Assembly: GCA_030682175.1 (NCBI GenBank)
Contig: JAUXOM010000130.1
Span: forward strand, 1 to 51,944
DNA from: Rhodocyclaceae bacterium
GTDB taxonomy: Bacteria > Pseudomonadota > Gammaproteobacteria > Burkholderiales > Rhodocyclaceae
Length of the DNA stretch: 51,944 nt
Direction: 5' to 3'
Part shown: positions 1-8,169 of the stretch, in pieces
Layout: each line of letters opens with the position of its first letter
Numbering within the stretch: the stretch's first letter is position 1
Position numbers and translations under genes: made by a program
Notes under the pieces: generated by a model
The model's input: the letters and a program-made list of their open reading frames with translations, nothing else
The model's database searches: none
What the model was told of the DNA's origin: nothing

Positions 1-473
1 AGGGCGACGACATCGACCGCATCGTCGGCCTGGAACTCGGCGCCGACGACTACCTGGCCAAACCCTTCAATCCGCGCGAACTGGTGGCGCGCATTCACGC
101 CGTGCTACGCCGGCGCGCCGCGCCGCCGCCAGCCGGCGCGCCCGCCGCCACGCACGAGGTGGTGCGCTGCGGCCTGGTCGGAATCAATCTGGCCACCCGC
201 GAATTGACGCGCGATGGCGCTGTCACCCTGCTCACCACTGGCGAATTCGGCCTGCTGCAAGTGCTGCTCAAGCACCCGCGCCAGCCGCTGTCGCGCGACA
301 AGCTGATGGAACTGGCACGCGGCCGCGAGCACGGCGTCTTCGACCGCGCCATCGACGTACAGATCTCGCGCCTGCGCAAGCTGGTCGAAAACGACCCGGC
401 CAAGCCGCGCTACATCCAGACGGTGTGGGGCTTCGGTTATGTGTTTGTTCCCGATGGCAAGGATACGGGTTAA
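1..473 (+). CDS. ompR: OmpR-type response regulator, 5' end cut by the window edge
   Basis: The frame is open from base 3 to the TAA at 471-473; the phospho-acceptor half of the receiver lies outside the window. What remains is the receiver end (GADDYLAKPFNPRELVARI), a Pro/Ala-rich linker and a complete winged-helix output domain (LTTGEFGLLQVLL, DKLMELARGRE, IDVQISRLRKLVE, YIQTVWGFGYVFVPDG). The last motif is typical of OmpR itself rather than PhoB or KdpE. It would bind promoter DNA as a phosphorylated dimer. The sensor kinase gene starts 20 bp before this stop, so the two are translationally coupled. Family and role are secure; the regulon cannot be read from the sequence. Confidence 0.93.
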   Translation, partial: GDDIDRIVGLELGADDYLAKPFNPRELVARIHAVLRRRAAPPPAGAPAATHEVVRCGLVGINLATRELTRDGAVTLLTTGEFGLLQVLLKHPRQPLSRDKLMELARGREHGVFDRAIDVQISRLRKLVENDPAKPRYIQTVWGFGYVFVPDGKDTG

Positions 474-1824
474 GCCCTTGCATCCCTTGCGCTGGCTACC
501 CAAGAGCCTGCTGTGGCGCGCCTTTCTGCTGATCGCCACGCTGATGTTGCTGGCCGTCGCCGCCTGGCTGGCCATCTTCCGCGAAGCCGAACTGGAGCCG
601 CGCGCGCGCCAGTTGACGCAACTGCTCGTCAGCATGACCAACCTGACACGTGTCGCCCTGCTGGCCGCCCAGCCCGAACTGCGCCACCATCTGCTGGCGG
701 AGCTTTCCGACCGCGAAGGGCTGCATGTCTACCCCGCCGACAAAAACGACCTGATCGTTCCACCGCCGCCGCTGCCGCTGCCGCGCCGCATCGCAGCCCT
801 GTTGCAGGAACAGCTCGGGGCTGAAACCCGGCTGGCCTTTGAACTGAACGGCGAACCCGGTCTCTTCGTCAGCTTTCGCATCTTCGAAGGCGCGGACGGC
901 GATTTCTGGCTGGCCCTCCCGCGCGAACGGCTGGAACACAAACTGCCCCTGCAATGGCTGGGCTGGGGCGCGGCGGTGCTGCTGTTGTCGCTCGCCGGCG
1001 CCTGGCTGATCGTGTTTCTCATCACCCGTCCCCTGCGCGCACTGGAAACCGCCGCCCGCAAAGTCGGCGCTGGCGAGACGCCGCCACCCCTGCCGCAACA
1101 CGGCCCACAGGAGATCACGGCCGTCACCGCGGCATTCAACCAGATGAGCGCGAACCTCCGGCAACTGGAAGATGACCGCCGCCTGCTGCTGGCCGGCATA
1201 TCGCACGACCTGCGCACGCCCCTGACGCGCCTGCGCATGGAAACCGAACTCAGCGTTGCCGATGCCGAAGCACGCGCCGGCATGGCTGCCGACATCGCCG
1301 AGATGGATCGCACCATCGGCCAGTTCCTCGACTTTGCCCGACCGCAGGACAGCACCGGGACGCCGCCGGAACCGACCGACCTTGACGCCCTGCTAAGCGA
1401 CATCGCCAGTCGCTATGGCGATAAAGTACGCCGTACCGCCAGCGCCGACTTTCCCGCGCTGGCCTCGGCCCGCCCCGCGGCGCTGCGCCGCGCCATCATC
1501 AACCTGATCGAAAACGCCTTGCGCCATGCCGGCACGGCAGAACCGGTTGAGTTCACGCTGACGCAGTCCGGCGCTGAAATCGTCATTGCCATCGCGGATC
1601 GCGGTCCGGGTATCGCCCCCGGCGAGATCGAGCGCCTGAAACTGCCCTTTACGCGTGGCGAAGCAGCGCGCACCGGAGCTGCCGGCGCCGGGCTGGGCCT
1701 GGCCATCGTCGAACGCATCGTGCGCGCCCAGCATGGCCGGCTGGAATTGCTGCCGCGCGAGGGCGGCGGCCTGATTGCGCAGATCAGGTTACCGACAGCC
1801 AGGCATGCAGGCATGCCCGGATAA
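454..1824 (+). CDS. envZ: EnvZ-type sensor histidine kinase carrying an in-frame short repeat
   Basis: A 456-residue membrane sensor kinase, partner of the overlapping regulator. Visible parts: first membrane segment about residues 19-42, a periplasmic domain, second segment about 167-192 (VLLLSLAGAWLIVFLI), HAMP, H-box with phospho-acceptor His near 251 (AGISHDLRTPLTRLR), N-box (NLIENALRHA), G1 (DRGPGIAP) and G2 (GAGLGLAIVERI). I chose ATG 454; ATG 439 is possible but lies deeper in the regulator gene. Between dimerisation and ATPase domains (1429-1452) the protein reads RRTASADF, which is one of the reading frames of the 24-nt repeat found throughout this window. The repeat therefore probably inserted without breaking the frame. 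The sensed signal is unknown. Confidence 0.9.
   Translation: MARIRVKPLHPLRWLPKSLLWRAFLLIATLMLLAVAAWLAIFREAELEPRARQLTQLLVSMTNLTRVALLAAQPELRHHLLAELSDREGLHVYPADKNDLIVPPPPLPLPRRIAALLQEQLGAETRLAFELNGEPGLFVSFRIFEGADGDFWLALPRERLEHKLPLQWLGWGAAVLLLSLAGAWLIVFLITRPLRALETAARKVGAGETPPPLPQHGPQEITAVTAAFNQMSANLRQLEDDRRLLLAGISHDLRTPLTRLRMETELSVADAEARAGMAADIAEMDRTIGQFLDFARPQDSTGTPPEPTDLDALLSDIASRYGDKVRRTASADFPALASARPAALRRAIINLIENALRHAGTAEPVEFTLTQSGAEIVIAIADRGPGIAPGEIERLKLPFTRGEAARTGAAGAGLGLAIVERIVRAQHGRLELLPREGGGLIAQIRLPTARHAGMPG
1429..1452 (-). repeat. 24-nt repeat copy inside envZ
   Basis: Reverse-orientation copy of the 24-nt repeat with one mismatch to the consensus. It is read in frame as RRTASADF within the histidine kinase. 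Confidence 0.85.
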
Positions 1825-1833
1825 CTCCTGAAG

Positions 1834-1902
1834 CGTCATTCCTGCAAAAGCCGGAATCCAGAAACTGCTGCAGCCTGATACCGGATTGCGCCGGTGTGAC
1901 GG
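1834..1902. repeat. Degenerate REP pair between convergent genes
   Basis: A GTCATTCC...GCCGGAATCCAG half (1834-1861) is followed by an inverted partner ending GCGCCGGTGTGACGG. This is the same two-arm REP design as at 34196, 41154 and 46162, but more diverged. It fills the gap between envZ and the convergent Sel1 gene and may fold in either transcript. Confidence 0.7.
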
Positions 1903-1921
1903 ATATTTGTGGCCGAGCAAC

Positions 1922-3907
1922 TTAGTTCAGATTTTGCCCGCGCCCGATACGCTCGAGAAACGCCCGCGCCTCGTCGTGTCCCTGGCTGGCGGCCATGCGC
2001 AACCATTTCATCGCCAGTCGCAGGTTTTTGCCCAGCCCGGCCCCGCGGTAATAGGCCAGGCCCAGTTCGTACTGGGCGTTGACTTCGCCGAGCACCGCGG
2101 CGCGGCGCAGGTGGCGCAAGGCCAGCCGCGCATCGCGGCGCACGCCCTGGCCATGCAGCAGGCAATAGCCCAGGCTGTAGAGCGCATAGGCATCTTCATG
2201 CTGGGCGACGGCCTGTTCGAACCAGCGGAAGGCCTCGCGGTAATTGAGCACCACACCTTCGCCGTTATAGTAGAGATCGGCCAGCGCCAGCTTGGCGTCG
2301 AACAGTGTCGCCGCGCGGTGATACCAGGTCAGCGCCTGAGCCGGCTCCGCTGCCCCGCCCAAGCCATGGCGCAGGCATTCGGCCAGCATGTAGGCCGCGC
2401 GCCGGTGGCCCAGTTCGCCTGCCTTCCGGTAACACAGGCGGGCACGCGCCGCATCCGCCACCGCACCATGGCCGTGGAAATGCCGCTCGCCCTCGGCAAA
2501 CCAGTAGCGTTCCAGTTCGTCGAGCGCCGGTTGCCAGCCATTTTCGGCCGCCTGTTTCAATGCCGCCTCGCCGCGCGCGACATCGACCTGGCCGCCGATG
2601 CCATACAAGCTGCAGCGCCCCAGTTCGGCGCGGCCGTGCGGGTCACCGGCCGCCGCGGCCTCCAGATAGCAATGTCGTGCCGCGACAGGATCGGCAGTGA
2701 TGCCTTCACCATGTTCATGACATTCACCCAGCCAGACATGGGCGGATATTTCGCCACCATCGGCGGCACGCCGATACCAGGCCAGCGCGAGACGCTTGTT
2801 CTCCTCGATGCCCTCGCCCCAGCGATAGCAGTGCCCGAGTTTCAGTTGGGCCCGCGCATGCCCCTGCCGGGCAGCGGCACGCCACCAGCACACCGCCTCT
2901 TCGAGATCGCGCTCCAGGTGGGCACGGCCGGCGGCATACGCTTCGGCCAGTTCAAACTCGGCCTCGCGATTGCCCCGCTCCGCCGCGCGCCGATACCACG
3001 CCAGCCCGACCGCCGGGTCGGGCGTGACGCCAAAGCCGAAAGTGGTGCATTGCCCGAGCAGGAACATCGCACCGCTGACGCGCTTGCGCGCCGCGGCGCG
3101 AAACCAGGTCACCGCTTCGGCGTGGTTGACGCTGGTGCCTTCGCCGGCATAGAGGCACAAGCCGAGAGAGAACATGGCCGGTGCAATGTCATCCAGCGCC
3201 GCCATGCGCCAGAGGCGCACCGCCTCGCCGCGGTTTTCATCGACGCCGCGACCAAAAAAATGGCAGCGCGCCAGCAGGTCGGCGGCGCGGCCCGCGCGGC
3301 CAGAAGTGTGCTCGCTGGCCAGCGTCAGCCAGCGGACTGCCTGCGCAAAATCGCGCGGCAGGTATTGCCCCAGATAGAGCAGTCGCCCCAGCCAATACTG
3401 GGCCAGAGGACTGCCCTGCTCGGCCGACTTGTACAAAAGCTCGCTGCCGCGCGTCACATCGGCGTCAACCCCGTGCCCGCGCAACAGGCACAGCGCAAAC
3501 CAGGTCATGCCGCGACTGTCCGCCGCATCGGCGGCATGTGCGAACAGGCGCGCCGCCTCGGCGTAATCCTTCGGCAGACCCATGCCGTGATAGAGCAACC
3601 AGCCGAGCACCGCCTCGCCGGCCGGTGACTTCTTCTCGGCGCTTTGCGTCGCCCAGTTCACCGCATCGACCACCGACTTTGGCAGTCCCTCGCCGACGGC
3701 CGAGCGCCAGGCCAGTTCCGCCTGGGCAGCGGCATTGCCGCCCTGTGCCATGCGCTGCAACTCGGCAAGCGGCACGGCACGCCAGAATTCGTCGGCGTGC
3801 CCGAGCAATTCGAGTCCCTGCGCGACACCGCGTTCGACCAGACTGCTTTCCAGCACTTCGCGAAACAAGCCGAGCAGGGCGGGCGGCCCAAGGGGGATCA
3901 ATTGCAT
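1922..3907 (-). CDS. Sel1-like repeat (SLR/TPR) protein
   Basis: A 661-residue protein built almost entirely of about 36-residue Sel1-like repeats with the pattern A..W...AA..G...A...LG..Y..G.G, for example AVLGWLLYHGMGLPKDYAEA and FSLGLCLYAGEGTSVNHAEA. Such alpha-solenoids act as protein-protein scaffolds; no enzymatic motif is visible. I place the start at ATG 3907 with a GGACGAG-like ribosome site. A GTG start at 3970 would add 21 residues but sits within the DnaA-box-like sequence. No clear signal peptide follows the chosen start. It is a single gene, convergent with envZ and divergent from xseA. The specific function is unknown. Confidence 0.85.
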   Translation of the reverse strand: MQLIPLGPPALLGLFREVLESSLVERGVAQGLELLGHADEFWRAVPLAELQRMAQGGNAAAQAELAWRSAVGEGLPKSVVDAVNWATQSAEKKSPAGEAVLGWLLYHGMGLPKDYAEAARLFAHAADAADSRGMTWFALCLLRGHGVDADVTRGSELLYKSAEQGSPLAQYWLGRLLYLGQYLPRDFAQAVRWLTLASEHTSGRAGRAADLLARCHFFGRGVDENRGEAVRLWRMAALDDIAPAMFSLGLCLYAGEGTSVNHAEAVTWFRAAARKRVSGAMFLLGQCTTFGFGVTPDPAVGLAWYRRAAERGNREAEFELAEAYAAGRAHLERDLEEAVCWWRAAARQGHARAQLKLGHCYRWGEGIEENKRLALAWYRRAADGGEISAHVWLGECHEHGEGITADPVAARHCYLEAAAAGDPHGRAELGRCSLYGIGGQVDVARGEAALKQAAENGWQPALDELERYWFAEGERHFHGHGAVADAARARLCYRKAGELGHRRAAYMLAECLRHGLGGAAEPAQALTWYHRAATLFDAKLALADLYYNGEGVVLNYREAFRWFEQAVAQHEDAYALYSLGYCLLHGQGVRRDARLALRHLRRAAVLGEVNAQYELGLAYYRGAGLGKNLRLAMKWLRMAASQGHDEARAFLERIGRGQNLN

Positions 3908-3962
3908 GCAACTCGTCCACAACAAACGAAGTTGCAAGAATACAACTTCACTGCGGATGGGT

Positions 3963-4163
3963 TTATCCACAAAAACTGTGGAAAAGTCTGTGAGTCTCTT
4001 GCGAACGAATACGCTAAGTAGGCATCCACAAAGGACTTTTGTTACTAAGCGTCAAAACTGTACAATATGTTTTTATATATTATTCAATAGGTTACACGAG
4101 ACTATCAGGCTTGCCGGGCCGTTGTTGTGCCGTTTGTTTGAAAATTTGGCACCTTGTGGATGA
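3963..4163. promoter_or_regulatory. AT-rich divergent intergenic region with DnaA-box-like sites
   Basis: In the 321-bp gap between the Sel1 gene and xseA, TTATCCACA at 3963-3971 is a perfect DnaA box. TGTGGAAAA (3977-3985) and TGTGGATGA (4155-4163) are minus-strand versions with one mismatch each, and GCATCCACA at 4022-4030 has two. Between them lies an unusually AT-rich stretch (about 4066-4092, including TTTTTATATATTATTCAAT). The arrangement resembles a small DnaA-binding or origin-like region, or a DnaA-controlled promoter. No dnaA or dnaN is in the window, so calling it oriC is not justified. Confidence 0.5.
4039..4066 (+). promoter_or_regulatory. Candidate sigma70 promoter for xseA
   Basis: TTGTTA (4039-4044), a 16-bp spacer and TACAAT (4061-4066) give a reasonable sigma70 promoter pointing at xseA with a leader of about 155 nt. 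It lies inside the cluster of DnaA-box-like sites, so DnaA-ATP could influence it. Confidence 0.45.
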
Positions 4164-4228
4164 TGTAACATCGCCGCCAGTCATACGCCGGCCAATTTGT
4201 TGCTGTACTGCACCATCAAGACACACAC

Positions 4229-5575
4229 ATGCCCGCAGACATTCTCACTGTTAGCGAACTCAACCGACAAGCGCGCCTGTTGCTGGAGCAGCGCTTCCCG
4301 CTGCTGTGGGTGAGCGGTGAAATATCCAACCTGACGCGCGCGGCTTCAGGTCATGTGTATTTTTCGCTGAAGGACAGCCAGGCGCAGGTGCGCTGCGTGA
4401 TGTTCCGTTCGCGCGCCCAGATCCTGCCGTGGCAACTTGAAAACGGCCAGCAGGTCGAGGCACAGGCGCTCGTCACACTTTACGAGGCACGCGGTGACTT
4501 TCAGCTCAACGTCGAGGCCATGCGGCGCGCCGGGGTTGGCCGCCTGTATGAACTGTTCGTGCGCCTGCGCGAAAAGCTCGCCGGCGAAGGGCTGTTCGAT
4601 GCCGCCAGGAAACGCGAACTGCCGCGCTTTCCCCGGCGTGTCGGCATCGTCACCTCGCCGCAGGCGGCCGCCCTGCAGGATGTGATCGCCACCTTTGCCC
4701 GCCGCGCGCCGCACGTCGAACTGATCATCTATCCCACGCTGGTGCAGGGTGCGGCAGCACCCGCCGCCATCGTCGCCGCACTGGCCAAAGCCACCGCCCG
4801 CAACGAATGCGACGTCCTGCTCATCGTGCGCGGCGGCGGCAGCATCGAAGACCTCTGGGCCTTCAACGACGAGGCCGTGGCGCGCGCCATCGCTTCCTGT
4901 TGCGCCGTGTCACCAGCGCCGACTATTGCCGGCATCGGCCACGAAACCGACATCACCATCGCCGATTACGTTGCCGACCGGCGCGCCGCCACGCCCACCG
5001 CCGCAGCCGAGCTGGCAAGCGCCGGCTGGTTCGCCGCCACCCGGGAACTCGCCGAGCTGGCGCGCAACCTGCGCCACACCATGCAACTGAAAGTCGAGGC
5101 CCGCATGCAGGCGGTCGACCGCCTGGCGCTGCGCCTGATCCATCCCGCCCAGCGGCTGGTCGCCAGCAACCAGCGCCTCGAACTCCTCGGCCGGCGCCTG
5201 CACGCTGCCGGGCAACTGACCAGCCGGCGCGAAACCCTGGCCAACCTGCAGTTGCGCCTTGCCCGTGCGCGCCCGGCATTGCAGCCCGCCCACCAGCATC
5301 TCGACCGGCTGACGCACCGGCTGCGGCAAGCCATCATCACGCTGACCGCCGGCCGACGCGACCGGCTGACCCGCTGCAACGGCGCGCTGGCGGCGCTGTC
5401 ACCCGCCGCCACGCTGCAGCGCGGCTACAGCATCACCCATGATGCCGCCGGCCGGATCGTCCGCACTGCGGCGCAGCTCACCGCCGGAGATCAGTTACGC
5501 CTGCAATTCGCCGTCGGCGCCGCAACCGCCGTGGTAGCCCATATTGATGAACCGCAGCCCACCGGGAACTTGTAA
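4229..5575 (+). CDS. xseA: Exodeoxyribonuclease VII large subunit
   Basis: A 448-residue protein, the normal size for XseA. The N-terminal OB-fold is clear ([36 protein letters not shown]), then the catalytic domain ([47 protein letters not shown]) and a coiled-coil C-terminus ending in the conserved [10 protein letters not shown] region. With XseB it degrades single-stranded DNA to acid-soluble oligonucleotides during recombination and repair. Just before the GHETD motif the protein reads AVSPAPTI (4903-4926), matching one frame of the 24-nt repeat with four mismatches. The short stretch there looks longer than in typical XseA proteins, so an old insertion is likely. xseB is not in the window. 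Confidence 0.95.
   Translation: MPADILTVSELNRQARLLLEQRFPLLWVSGEISNLTRAASGHVYFSLKDSQAQVRCVMFRSRAQILPWQLENGQQVEAQALVTLYEARGDFQLNVEAMRRAGVGRLYELFVRLREKLAGEGLFDAARKRELPRFPRRVGIVTSPQAAALQDVIATFARRAPHVELIIYPTLVQGAAAPAAIVAALAKATARNECDVLLIVRGGGSIEDLWAFNDEAVARAIASCCAVSPAPTIAGIGHETDITIADYVADRRAATPTAAAELASAGWFAATRELAELARNLRHTMQLKVEARMQAVDRLALRLIHPAQRLVASNQRLELLGRRLHAAGQLTSRRETLANLQLRLARARPALQPAHQHLDRLTHRLRQAIITLTAGRRDRLTRCNGALAALSPAATLQRGYSITHDAAGRIVRTAAQLTAGDQLRLQFAVGAATAVVAHIDEPQPTGNL
4903..4926 (-). repeat. Diverged 24-nt repeat copy inside xseA
   Basis: Reverse-orientation match with 20 of 24 positions, read in frame as AVSPAPTI just before the conserved GHETD motif. It is the weakest of the coding copies accepted here. 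Confidence 0.5.
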
Positions 5576-5633
5576 TACCCGGTTCCATCCCCATACTTAT
5601 GGGGCATCATTGACCCAAAAACAGGAGAACAAC

Positions 5634-6218
5634 ATGGAACATGCACTACCCGCCCTGCCCTACGCAATGGACGCCCTTGCCCCGCACATGTCGAAGGAAA
5701 CCTTCGAGTACCACTATGCCAAGCACCATCAGGCCTATGTCACCAACCTCAACAACCTGATCAAGGGCACCGAGTACGAAGCCCTCGACCTCGAAGCCAT
5801 TGTCAAGAAGGCCCCCGCCGGCGGCTTCTACAACAACGCCGCTCAAGTGTGGAACCACAGCTTCTTCTGGAATTGCATGAAGCCGAATGGCGGCGGCGCC
5901 CCGAGTGGCGCGCTGGCTGATGCCATCAACAAGAAGTGGGGCTCGCTCGACGACTTCAAGAAGGCCTTCCAGACCTCCGCCGTCGGCAACTTCGGTTCGG
6001 GCTGGACCTGGCTGGTGAAGAAGGCCGACGGTTCCGTCGACATCGTCAACATGGGCGCCGCCGGCACCCCGCTGACCACCGGCGATAAAGCTTTGCTGTG
6101 CGTCGACGTCTGGGAGCATGCCTATTACATCGACTACCGCAACCTGCGCCCGAAATTCGTCGAGACCTTCCTCGGCAACCTGGTCAACTGGGACTTCGTG
6201 GCAAAGAACTTCGGTTAA
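5634..6218 (+). CDS. sodB: Fe-type superoxide dismutase
   Basis: A 194-residue cytoplasmic superoxide dismutase converting superoxide to oxygen and hydrogen peroxide. Metal ligands are visible: His27 ([13 protein letters not shown]), the WNHSFFW histidine near 74, and Asp/His in [11 protein letters not shown] near 157-161. The residue context is that of the iron enzymes. ATG 5634 is preceded by AGGAG (5623-5627). An upstream in-frame ATG pair at 5544 would overlap the end of xseA and add residues not found in the family. A strong intrinsic terminator follows 18 bp after the stop. Confidence 0.96.
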   Translation: MEHALPALPYAMDALAPHMSKETFEYHYAKHHQAYVTNLNNLIKGTEYEALDLEAIVKKAPAGGFYNNAAQVWNHSFFWNCMKPNGGGAPSGALADAINKKWGSLDDFKKAFQTSAVGNFGSGWTWLVKKADGSVDIVNMGAAGTPLTTGDKALLCVDVWEHAYYIDYRNLRPKFVETFLGNLVNWDFVAKNFG

Positions 6219-6229
6219 TTTTTCAACCA

Positions 6230-6264
6230 AAAAAAACGGGCACCTCATCAGGTGCCCGTTTTTT
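6230..6264 (+). terminator. Rho-independent terminator of sodB
   Basis: Perfect 10-bp stem ACGGGCACCT (6236-6245) / AGGTGCCCGT (6250-6259) with a CATC loop, preceded by A7 and followed by T5. It could also act on minus-strand transcripts leaving the convergent aminotransferase gene. Confidence 0.95.
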
Positions 6265-6282
6265 GTTGACTGAACTAACGGC

Positions 6283-7416
6283 TCAGCCCGCCAGCACCTT
6301 GTCGAGCGCCTTTTCCAGCGTCGCCACCGTGCGGTCGACGGCATAGAGCTTGTCCAGCCCGAACAGGCCGACGCGGAAGCTGCGGAAATCGGCCGGTTCG
6401 TCGCACTGCAAGGGCACGCCGGCTGCGGTTTGCAGGCCCTTGGCGACGAATTTCTTGCCCGACTGGATCTCCGGATCATCGGTATAGCAGACCACCACCC
6501 CGGGCGCCTCGAAACCCGGCGCGGCAACGCTCTTGAAACCGCGCGCGGCCAGCAGCTTGCGCACCTTGGCGCCGAGTTCGCTCTGCGCCGTGCGCAGTTT
6601 CTCGAATCCATACGCTTCGGCTTCCAGCATCACCTTGCGCAACGCCACGAGCGCATCGGTCGGCAGCGTGGCATGGTAGGCATGGCCACCCGCTTCATAA
6701 GCCTGCATGATCTGCAGCCACTTCTTGAGATCGGCGGCGAAACTGGTGCTGGTCGTGGCGTCCATGCGGGAGAGCGCTTCCGCGCCAAGGCAGACCAGCG
6801 CGCCGCAGGGCGGCCCGCTCCAGCCCTTCTGCGGGGCGGTAACCAATATATCCACACCGATGTCGGCCATATCCACCCACAACGCACCGGAAGCCACGCA
6901 GTCGAGCACGAACAGGCCGCCGTGCGCATGCACCGCAGCCGCCACCTCACGCAGGTAGGCGTCGGGCAGCAGCATGCCGGAAGCGGTTTCGACATGCGGC
7001 GCGAATACCAGATCGGGCTTTTCGGCACGGATCGTCGCCACCACCTCCTCGATGGGCGCGGGCGCGAATGGCGATTGCGGCGCAGCGGCAAGCCGCCGTG
7101 CCTTCAGCACCGTGGTCGAAGCGGGGATCGAACCCATTTCGAAGATCTGGCTCCAGCGAAAGCTGAACCAGCCGTTGCGGATCACCAGACACTTCTTGCC
7201 GGTGGCGAACTGCCGTGCCACCGCCTCCATGCCGAAGGTGCCGCCACCCGGCACGATCACCGCCGCATCGGCATGATAGACATCCTTGAGGATGCGGGAA
7301 ATGTCGCGCATCACGCCCTGAAAAGCGGCGGACATATGATTCAGCGAACGGTCGGTATAAACGACCGAGTATTCAAGCAATCCATCGGGATCGACATTGG
7401 ACAACAGACCTGGCAC
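6283..7416 (-). CDS. Class V PLP-dependent aminotransferase
   Basis: A 377-residue fold-type I aminotransferase of the alanine/serine-glyoxylate group. Visible are the small-residue turn after PGGGTFGMEAV, an aromatic/His stretch (FAPHVETASG), the cofactor Asp in FVLDCVASGALWVD, and the Schiff-base Lys in TAPQKGWSGPPCG. The C-terminal small domain (FRSFRVGLFGLDKLY) is complete. The best start is GTG 7416 with GAGGAG at 7423-7428. The frame runs further upstream, but that part is only the repeat-rich intergenic DNA. It is transcribed alone, convergent with sodB. The exact substrate cannot be told. Confidence 0.85.
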   Translation of the reverse strand: MPGLLSNVDPDGLLEYSVVYTDRSLNHMSAAFQGVMRDISRILKDVYHADAAVIVPGGGTFGMEAVARQFATGKKCLVIRNGWFSFRWSQIFEMGSIPASTTVLKARRLAAAPQSPFAPAPIEEVVATIRAEKPDLVFAPHVETASGMLLPDAYLREVAAAVHAHGGLFVLDCVASGALWVDMADIGVDILVTAPQKGWSGPPCGALVCLGAEALSRMDATTSTSFAADLKKWLQIMQAYEAGGHAYHATLPTDALVALRKVMLEAEAYGFEKLRTAQSELGAKVRKLLAARGFKSVAAPGFEAPGVVVCYTDDPEIQSGKKFVAKGLQTAAGVPLQCDEPADFRSFRVGLFGLDKLYAVDRTVATLEKALDKVLAG

Positions 7417-7492
7417 CTTGGACTCCTCGGGTATTGTTTTTGAAAACGCGAGACTAGCATAGCCGCAGAAGCACACGGCAGTCCCGCCACGA

Positions 7493-7516
7493 AAAGTCGG
7501 CGCTGGCGGGATGGCG
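7493..7516 (+). repeat. 24-nt repeat copy upstream of the aminotransferase
   Basis: One mismatch to the consensus. It lies about 80 bp outside the aminotransferase start and next to the first copy of the long intergenic repeat. A partial inverted piece (GTCCCGCCAC) immediately precedes it. Confidence 0.9.
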
Positions 7517-7535
7517 CTGCCTGGCCGTTGGAAGC

Positions 7536-7742
7536 AGCCTGGCCGCCGGGCCGCCCTTCTCCCGCAAGCGGCGAGGGGAGAAAGGCAAACCCGGCAGTCT
7601 CGCCGCCGGGCCGCCCCAAGGCGAGACGACACGCGGCGCCAGCCGCAATCCGCGCCAAAGCATGACGGGGGCACCCCGTAACAGACGAGCGCAGCGAGCC
7701 ACAGTCACCTCCACCGCGAGGGGGAGGACGGGAGGGGGCGGG
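7536..7742 (+). repeat. Long intergenic repeat, copy A
   Basis: About 200 bp shared with 20983-21244 (same strand) and 15457-15650 (inverted). The shared core at 7594-7653 contains CGCCGCCGGGCCGCCCCAAG and ACGCGGCGCCAGCCGCAATC. It ends in a C-rich/G-rich hairpin (CCTCCACCGCGAGGGGGAGG). No gene is visible in it. It accounts for most of the 342-bp gap between the aminotransferase and the next gene. Confidence 0.85.
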
Positions 7743-7744
7743 AC

Positions 7745-7750
7745 TATAAT
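7745..7750 (+). promoter_or_regulatory. -10 box just before a start codon
   Basis: TATAAT ends 8 bp before ATG 7759, so transcription would start at or next to the start codon. Its -35 region would fall in the end of the long repeat, where no good hexamer is seen. Confidence 0.4.
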
Positions 7751-7758
7751 CAATCTCC

Positions 7759-8142
7759 ATGCCTCCCCCCCTCCCCCGCGCCGACCTGTTGCGCCGCTGG
7801 CTTTCCGTGCTGGTGCGCAGTCTGCATCTGGTTGCGGTAATCGCCTTTGGCGCGGCGCTGTTCGGGGCACCGCTGGATCATCTGGGGGGCGTCGACCGGC
7901 TCGCTGCCGCCGTGACGGCGAGCGGCGTGGCGATGTTCGCTCTCGACATCTGGCGCAAACCAAGCCACCTGTTCGAGGTTGCCGGCATCGGCGTGCTGGC
8001 CAAACTGCTGCTGGTGGGGTGGATGATGTTCGACGGTGCGCCGCGCCTGACGCTGTTCTGGATCATCGTCGTCTGGTCCGCGCTGTTTTCCCACGCCCCG
8101 GCCACCTTCCGGCATGCCCGCCTCATCGGGCCGCGCCCGTAA
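7759..8142 (+). CDS. Small integral membrane protein of unknown function
   Basis: A 127-residue protein with four hydrophobic segments (about residues 16-38, 46-64, 74-92 and 96-114). It has a basic N-terminus and conserved-looking polar residues (RSLHLVAV, LDIWRKPSHL). I recognise no family with confidence; the RSLHLVAV start and overall size recall small CopD-like or cytochrome-like membrane proteins, but haem or metal ligands are not evident beyond a few His. There is no clear ribosome site; a TATAAT box lies 9 bp upstream. The thiosulfate transporter starts 27 bp downstream, so they may be co-transcribed. Confidence 0.65.
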   Translation: MPPPLPRADLLRRWLSVLVRSLHLVAVIAFGAALFGAPLDHLGGVDRLAAAVTASGVAMFALDIWRKPSHLFEVAGIGVLAKLLLVGWMMFDGAPRLTLFWIIVVWSALFSHAPATFRHARLIGPRP

Positions 8143-8169
8143 CGGCAAACACACTGGCGCTCAAGCAGG

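Noticed and set aside
1060-1083. A 22-of-24 match to the short repeat in envZ (KVGAGETP)
   Set aside because: It lies in the HAMP-to-dimerisation linker, where GxGE-TPPPLP is ordinary family sequence, so the match may be chance. It is not counted as a copy.
1886-3628. A 580-codon open frame on the plus strand
   Set aside because: It is the mirror of the Sel1-repeat gene; high-GC codon bias opens antisense frames. The minus-strand product has clear repeats and the plus-strand product has none.
3963-4163. Calling the DnaA-box cluster the chromosomal origin
   Set aside because: No dnaA, dnaN, parAB, gidA or other origin genes are in the window. Only the sites and the AT-rich stretch can be claimed.
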